DNA from: Toxoplasma gondii ME49
Taxonomy: Eukaryota > Apicomplexa > Conoidasida > Eucoccidiorida > Sarcocystidae
Direction: 5' to 3'
Assembly (NCBI RefSeq): GCF_000006565.2
Contig: NC_031476.1
Span: forward strand, 5,393,900-5,457,899
DNA: 64,000 bases
Part shown: positions 59,107 through 64,000 of the stretch, piece by piece
Layout: every line of letters begins with the position of its first letter
Position numbering within the stretch: position 1 is the first letter of the stretch
Position numbers and translations under genes: made by a program
Notes under the pieces: model-generated
Seen by the model: only the letters and a program-made list of their open reading frames with translations
What the model was told of the DNA's origin: nothing
Databases searched by the model: none

Positions 59107-62100
59107 CGCATGTACTTTTTACGGTTGAGGGCTTCGCGCGTCCACACACACACACACATTGCAGACGCTTTCTTTCCAGCACCAAACGCAGACGTCTTTT
59201 GAGACGCATGCACATACACATACGTCTTGGCATGTTCATATAGAGACATATACCGTATATATATATATATATATATATATACTTTTTTTTGTGTGGTCTG
59301 CATATACATGAGTGTGAGTATAAAGACATATCACCGATTCGTAGGTCTCTCGTAGATCAGAACCGTTTCAGAGTAGCGCAGTTCGCATCCCTGTCGTGAA
59401 ACAACGCGTCTTCCCTGGAATCTACATTCCGACCTGAGTGGATTCGTTCACCTGTCTCTACAGGCGTAAGCGGATCAGTGTGCACCCAGTTTGGACTTGC
59501 ATCAGAATAAATCTACTTGTGTGTCTCGCCAGTTTGCTTAGAATGCCTTGATGCCAACCCAGTTCCTCCTCACACGATTCCCCTGTGCGGTGCGAAAGAA
59601 CAAAAAACTCGCTCTCCCGAACGAATGCGATCTCATGTTTCCTAGAACCTGCCGGTTTCGTGAATACTCGAAGCGCACGTTCTGAACTCGGTGCCGGCCA
59701 AGATGGACAGTGTGTTCTCAAGAATCAGAATCTCGGGATTCTCTCTGCCTCCGACTGGCCTGGAAAAAGGCGAGCCTTTCGGTGAAGCGGGCGAACAGCG
59801 GCTGAGGTCCGCGCCCCGCTAGAAAACAAGGACCGGAGACGCAGAATTTCTGCTGCTTTGCTGTTTTTTTCCGGCTCCCCCGCCTTCCCCAACAGATGAA
59901 GAGACCACTGTTAAGTTGCGCGGTCTCAGCGACAAAAGTACAGTGTGCACACGCGCGAAAACTCTCCCGAAAACGACAGAGACGAAGGCCGTACCCGGGC
60001 AACCGTCGCGGATCAGGGAGTGGCGCCTGCATGCAAAAAACGACCAGAGGCGCGCAAAAAAAGTGGATCGGCCACAGAGGCAGCGAGACGTACCGGCGAC
60101 GGAACGAAAAAAGAACAGTTCTTTTAGCGGCCTCGTTCTAGGAAGATCTACAGCGAATAAACTGATAATTTACGTTGCTCCTTTCCTCCTGTTTCACATG
60201 CTTGACTCCATTGCCCGATTCTAAAAGTCTCAGATGACAACTCCCGCGTTCCGCCAAACAAAACTGTTCCACTACCTGCATGCAGTTCTCGGTTGCCGTC
60301 ACACTTCCGGGGGCTGCAATCCCTGCGAGGAAACAAGACACAGCGAGGGAAAGATATGCAAACAAAGACGAGAAAAAAATTCAGAAGCACTGCCATATAC
60401 GCAAAGGTATGCACGCGCATGCGAGAATTCCCCGGCACACGGGGGCCTCCATAAGACAAAGTGTACCGCGTCCACGGGTGTAGACATCTCCCATTAGACG
60501 CACACGCCGATACGCATCACTCCTCCTGCGCAACGTGTATATAGGCCTGCAACCATATAATATATATATATATATATAGATATATCGATATATATAGATA
60601 TTTATAGATATATTGATATATATAGATATTTATAGATATATCGATATATATAGATATTTATAGATTTATCGATATATATAGATATTTATAGATATATCGA
60701 TATATATAGATATTTATAGATATATTGATATATATAGATATTTATAGATATATCGATATATATAGATATTTATAGATTTATCGATATATATAGATATTTA
60801 TACATATATCGATATATATAGATATTTATAGATTTATCGATATATATAGATGCACGCCAACACCTCCGCATACGCGCACGCCTCCACGAAATGCGTATGC
60901 GTCGCCATGTGGTCGAGGAGCAACGACTCCAATATACAACTCTGCACACATGTACAGTTATATATATATATATATACTTATATATATATATATATACTTA
61001 TATATATATATATATTATAGTACGCATGTATAAATACGCGTGCACAGGTGAAGCTCTAAGGTATCTTACTTGGTTGAAGCGTTTGGGAGGTGTCATTTTG
61101 CTGCTCTCCCGCTTGCGCCTGTTTCTGGCGAAGAAAGCTGTCTGGGTCTGCATGTTGTTTCAGCGCCTCTTCAACGCATGCCAATCTCCACTTGATCAGA
61201 GCAACCGCCTTGTCCAGGGAGTCTTCCGTGCATGCGAAGATCGCGAAATTCAACGGTTCGTCCGCAGACGAGCCGCCATTGGATGCTTGTGCAGGAGAGG
61301 CGCCTGAAGAGCCCAGCGAAAGAAAAATGGCCGTGGGATGCGCGAAACGACGTCGAAACGAGAGGGGCAGAAGCGACAGAAACAGAGAAGACAGGAGAGG
61401 GGAAAGAGGAGCATGAGAGAGAGACGAAGCGACTGACAGGAAGAGCAAAGGAAGGCAAGGCAACACCAAGTCGATGCATCCACGAGCCCCCTCGCCGTCC
61501 CCCTGTCTCGAAGATGCAGTTCTTCACCGTCATTGGTTGTCCAGTTTTCACCTGTCTTTTCTCACCCTGAGAGAGGCGTCCCTGCACATCCACGAACGCG
61601 TGACTGATGTCGAAAACCTGTCGAAGAAACTCAGCCTGCGCGAGACGAAGGGGAGAAGACGCGCACACCAAACCAGCAAACGTCGGAAAGGGAAGACTCC
61701 AGGAACGACCGCCCCGATCCGACATCTCTCTGAGAAGTCGCTTTTTTCTCACGGCGCTTCGACGAGAGAGAGTCAACAGCAGTCCACAGAGACTGTGCCG
61801 AGACCGTCACCGAGGTCGACGAACTTGAGAGTCCGTGAGACAGAGCAACATGCGACCAGCGCGACGACGAAACACCTGGACTCCTCACGACGAGAGGGAT
61901 TGCATCTCGCCGTTTCTGGACAATTCGCGAAAATGCGTCGATCTCCACCGCAGACTCGACCTCGTATCCCGGGACCCTCTGCAGCGACCACAGGGCTGTG
62001 GCGCTCTGAAACCTCAGCAACGGCGAGAACAGAAGCGCGTTTCGAATAAGAGGCACTTACATCAGGACCTTGCATGGCTGCAACAGCGTCGAAGTTGGCA

Positions 62101-63400
62101 GGCACCGCGACGTGAGGCGGAAACATCAGCTGCTGTTTCGCGCACAGCAAATCCCCTGCAAGCAAAAGGAATATCAGTGGGGCTTGGTCGGACACTGTGT
62201 CGCAGGCTGCTCGGAAGTCCCCCGGTGCATGCGTCTGGAAGATCGCAACGGTTTGGTCTCGACAACACCGCGGGCATCCACTGCCCTTCCTAGACGTTGA
62301 GGAACAACATGAGGAAGCGGATGCAATGCTTCTGAAGCGTATCGAAGCGGCAAGCAGAGCACTGTGTGTGTATGTCTCTTTGTCTCTGTGTCCTCAACCG
62401 AAAAGACGACGCTGAATTCAGAGAGTGAACAAGCGCGCAGTTGACCATGCAAGCGTTGTTGTTGCATGCACCACACTCTCGCCGGCCACAGACCGAAGAA
62501 CGCATGCATCGGCTCTGTTGAGGGAAGCCTCCTGAACTCCAAAAGCAACTGCATGCAAGGGAGGCTGTCCTCTTGAGCCGGCGCGCGACCTGTCTCTGTA
62601 AGCTTGCCATCTCAATCCGAGAATCGAGGGCGATGCGCGACCGAGCATTGAGCCGTGAAGATCGTGATACGCGTCCCCAAACTTCAGCCGTCCACTGACT
62701 CCAGGGGTGCGATCTTCCACGCAGTTTCTTCACCAACCGCAATCACACAGAAGAGATCTCCCGACGACAGGCACCTGCGTCTCCTGAAAACGACGCATGC
62801 ACCTTCTGCAGACACAGGCATCTTCTTCAGACGCATGCACCTTTCACACGTACTTGCGCAGATGGCTCCCCGGAGCACTGTGGCTTTTTTGTCGGCAGTG
62901 ATGCGCAAGTGGAGGCCTTTCTTTCCTTCGCCTCCAGGCTTGCCGCGCGCGAGGACGGCGGCGCCGGTCCGCTCTCGAATTTTCTGCTGAGTTTCTTTCT
63001 TCAGCAAACGCTGCCAAGACTCAGGCCGCACAGCTGTGGCCGCCGCCGTCGCAGGGTCTGAGGCACTCTCGGTCGAAGAGGCGGCCGGCAGGTTTGTGGA
63101 GATCGCCAGGTCCATCGAAAAGAGTCCGTTCGGCAGTTGCTGCTGTGAAGCAACAAGAACAAAGCGAAGAAGACGGAGGTAACGGCAACAGAACGAGGAA
63201 AAGACTTCACGCAAGGCAGAGAAAAAGCCGCGGCGAAAAACGGCAAACACGCAAGAGTCCCAGAGTCGCTCGAAGGCCCCCGCGACAGGTCGGAAAGAGG
63301 GCACACCGGACTCTCGGTTTTCTCTAAATCTTCTGAAACGGTGTCTTGTTCGACCTCCCATCTGCACGAAACGAAAAACCTCCACCTCTCTCTCTCTCAC

Positions 63401-63435
<35 letters not shown>

Positions 63436-64000
63436 ATATGTATATATTTATATAAATATAGATATACGTATTTACAGACGCAGATACCGAAATAATACAC
63501 GCAGATGTGGTAATCGGCAGACAGGTACAAACATGTACTGACGCCTTCTTATCCATCTATACATAAATATACACATACACATATATACATATATATATGT
63601 ATATATACATATATGTATATATATATATACATATATATACATATATATGTATATATATATATATATATGTCGCAAGAGTGCATGCAGATGTGACAGTGTG
63701 ATTAGGAATCAACCTGTGTCTTTTCGGCTCTCCGAGGAGCCGAGTTGGAGGGTCAAACGGGGAACGAACGCTTTCTGAAGAGGAAGGGATGTGAAGGCGC
63801 GTGCGTTGCTGTCGGTGAAAGGCGGAGTTCGAGAGACTGGACAGCGACGGCACTCACCACCTCTGGAAAAGAAGAGTCGTCTTCGTTCAAAACTTCTTTC
63901 TCTACTTTCGGCTTTGGCAGCATCAGACTCGCTACACGCATCGCCTCGTAGGCGGCCGTGCGAGCTGCAGCTGCTCGCATTTCGTTTGCCGCTTGCTGAG
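58340..64000 (-). CDS. KHDC4/Blom7-like tandem KH-domain RNA-binding protein (5' end beyond window)
   Basis: Minus-strand exons: 64000-63858 (partial), 63142-62854, 62155-62061, 61635-61566, 61303-61070, 60322-60276 and a last one at about 58590-58340. All but the last join with matching phases. The first exon has an Ala-rich helix (AAARTAAYEAMRVA). KH1 reads SWQRLLKKETQQKIRERTGA then AVLARGK and GLHLRITADK, close to the human KHDC4 pattern. KH2 starts VPANFDAVAAMQGPD, continues AEFLRQVFDISHAFVDVQGR and ends EPLNFAIFACTEDSLDKAVA. The C-terminus has QQMIANSFWQTGLPDEQEM and then an Arg/Glu and RS-type tail. By family, it acts in pre-mRNA splicing in the nucleus. In KH2 the family's GPGG loop is GPDA. 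A small exon may be missing before the last exon, because its acceptor phase does not match. Confidence 0.83.
59078..59285. repeat. TA microsatellites in a KH-gene intron
   Basis: Two tracts, about 59080-59106 and 59251-59283, lie in the intron between 60276 and the last exon. Confidence 0.85.
60575..60851. repeat. 26-bp satellite-like tandem array with a four-unit higher order
   Basis: About ten head-to-tail copies of GATATTTATAGATATATCGA plus TATATA, one unit per 26 bases. Variant units occur in the order TTG, CG, TTTATCG, CG, then TTG, CG, TTTATCG, (c)CG, TTTATCG, so sets of four units (104 bases) repeat. It lies in the KH-gene intron 60323-61069. Simple TA runs flank it at 60558-60578 and 60956-61018. 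Confidence 0.9.
63400..63668. repeat. TA/TATG/TATAC microsatellites in a KH-gene intron
   Basis: Tracts at about 63400-63470 and 63560-63668, in intron 63143-63857. Confidence 0.88.

Noticed and set aside
60575..60851. CRISPR-like or telomeric array
   Set aside because: The units are contiguous, without unique spacers, and AT-only in style. This is an intronic satellite.

Overview
This is nuclear DNA from a coccidian apicomplexan, most likely of the Toxoplasma/Neospora/Hammondia group. The grounds are many short introns with GT-AG (a few GC-AG) borders, GC-rich exons carrying Ser/Arg-rich low-complexity inserts, frequent GCATGC motifs, and (TA)n and TATAC microsatellites in introns and spacers. 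No operon, bacterial signal or CRISPR array is present. The species is inferred from sequence style, not from a search.

Layout, left to right. 1-5 kb: mostly spacer, with an intron-less tRNA-Leu(CAA) on the minus strand at 3847-3930 and perhaps the tail of a plus-strand gene at the edge. 5.2-18.5 kb: an 18-exon plus-strand gene whose middle is an aldo/keto-reductase (AKR) fold. Three of the four AKR catalytic positions are replaced, and a C-terminal extension I do not recognise follows. 21.5-31.0 kb, minus: a superfamily 1 helicase of the UPF1/SMUBP2 type, convergent with the AKR gene. I rebuilt ten phase-consistent exons that hold all helicase motifs. 31.2-36.3 kb, minus: further coding exons, including a 1.6-kb first exon with a mitochondrial-presequence-like N-terminus. 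They are either a separate gene or the N-terminal half of the helicase gene. 36.6-40 kb: weak evidence for a charged plus-strand gene. 40.2-43.2 kb, minus: a complete five-exon SEC22 longin R-SNARE gene. 58.3-64 kb, minus, running off the right edge: a KHDC4/Blom7-like tandem-KH RNA-binding protein.

The block between SEC22 and the KH gene (about 44-57.5 kb) differs from the rest. It lacks TA-type microsatellites and has few recognisable genes. It holds two large single-exon minus-strand ORFs (46.7-48.7 and 50.6-52.0 kb) that share a WGxxCxGWGxPPP signature after a short Ala/Leu-rich helix. I do not recognise this pair and consider it the best candidate here for an undescribed lineage-specific family.

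The identifiable genes are housekeeping functions (translation, nucleic-acid remodelling, ER-Golgi traffic, RNA processing). Nothing suggests they form one pathway. Exon coordinates come from hand reading of splice sites checked by reading-frame phase, so errors of a base or two are possible where noted.
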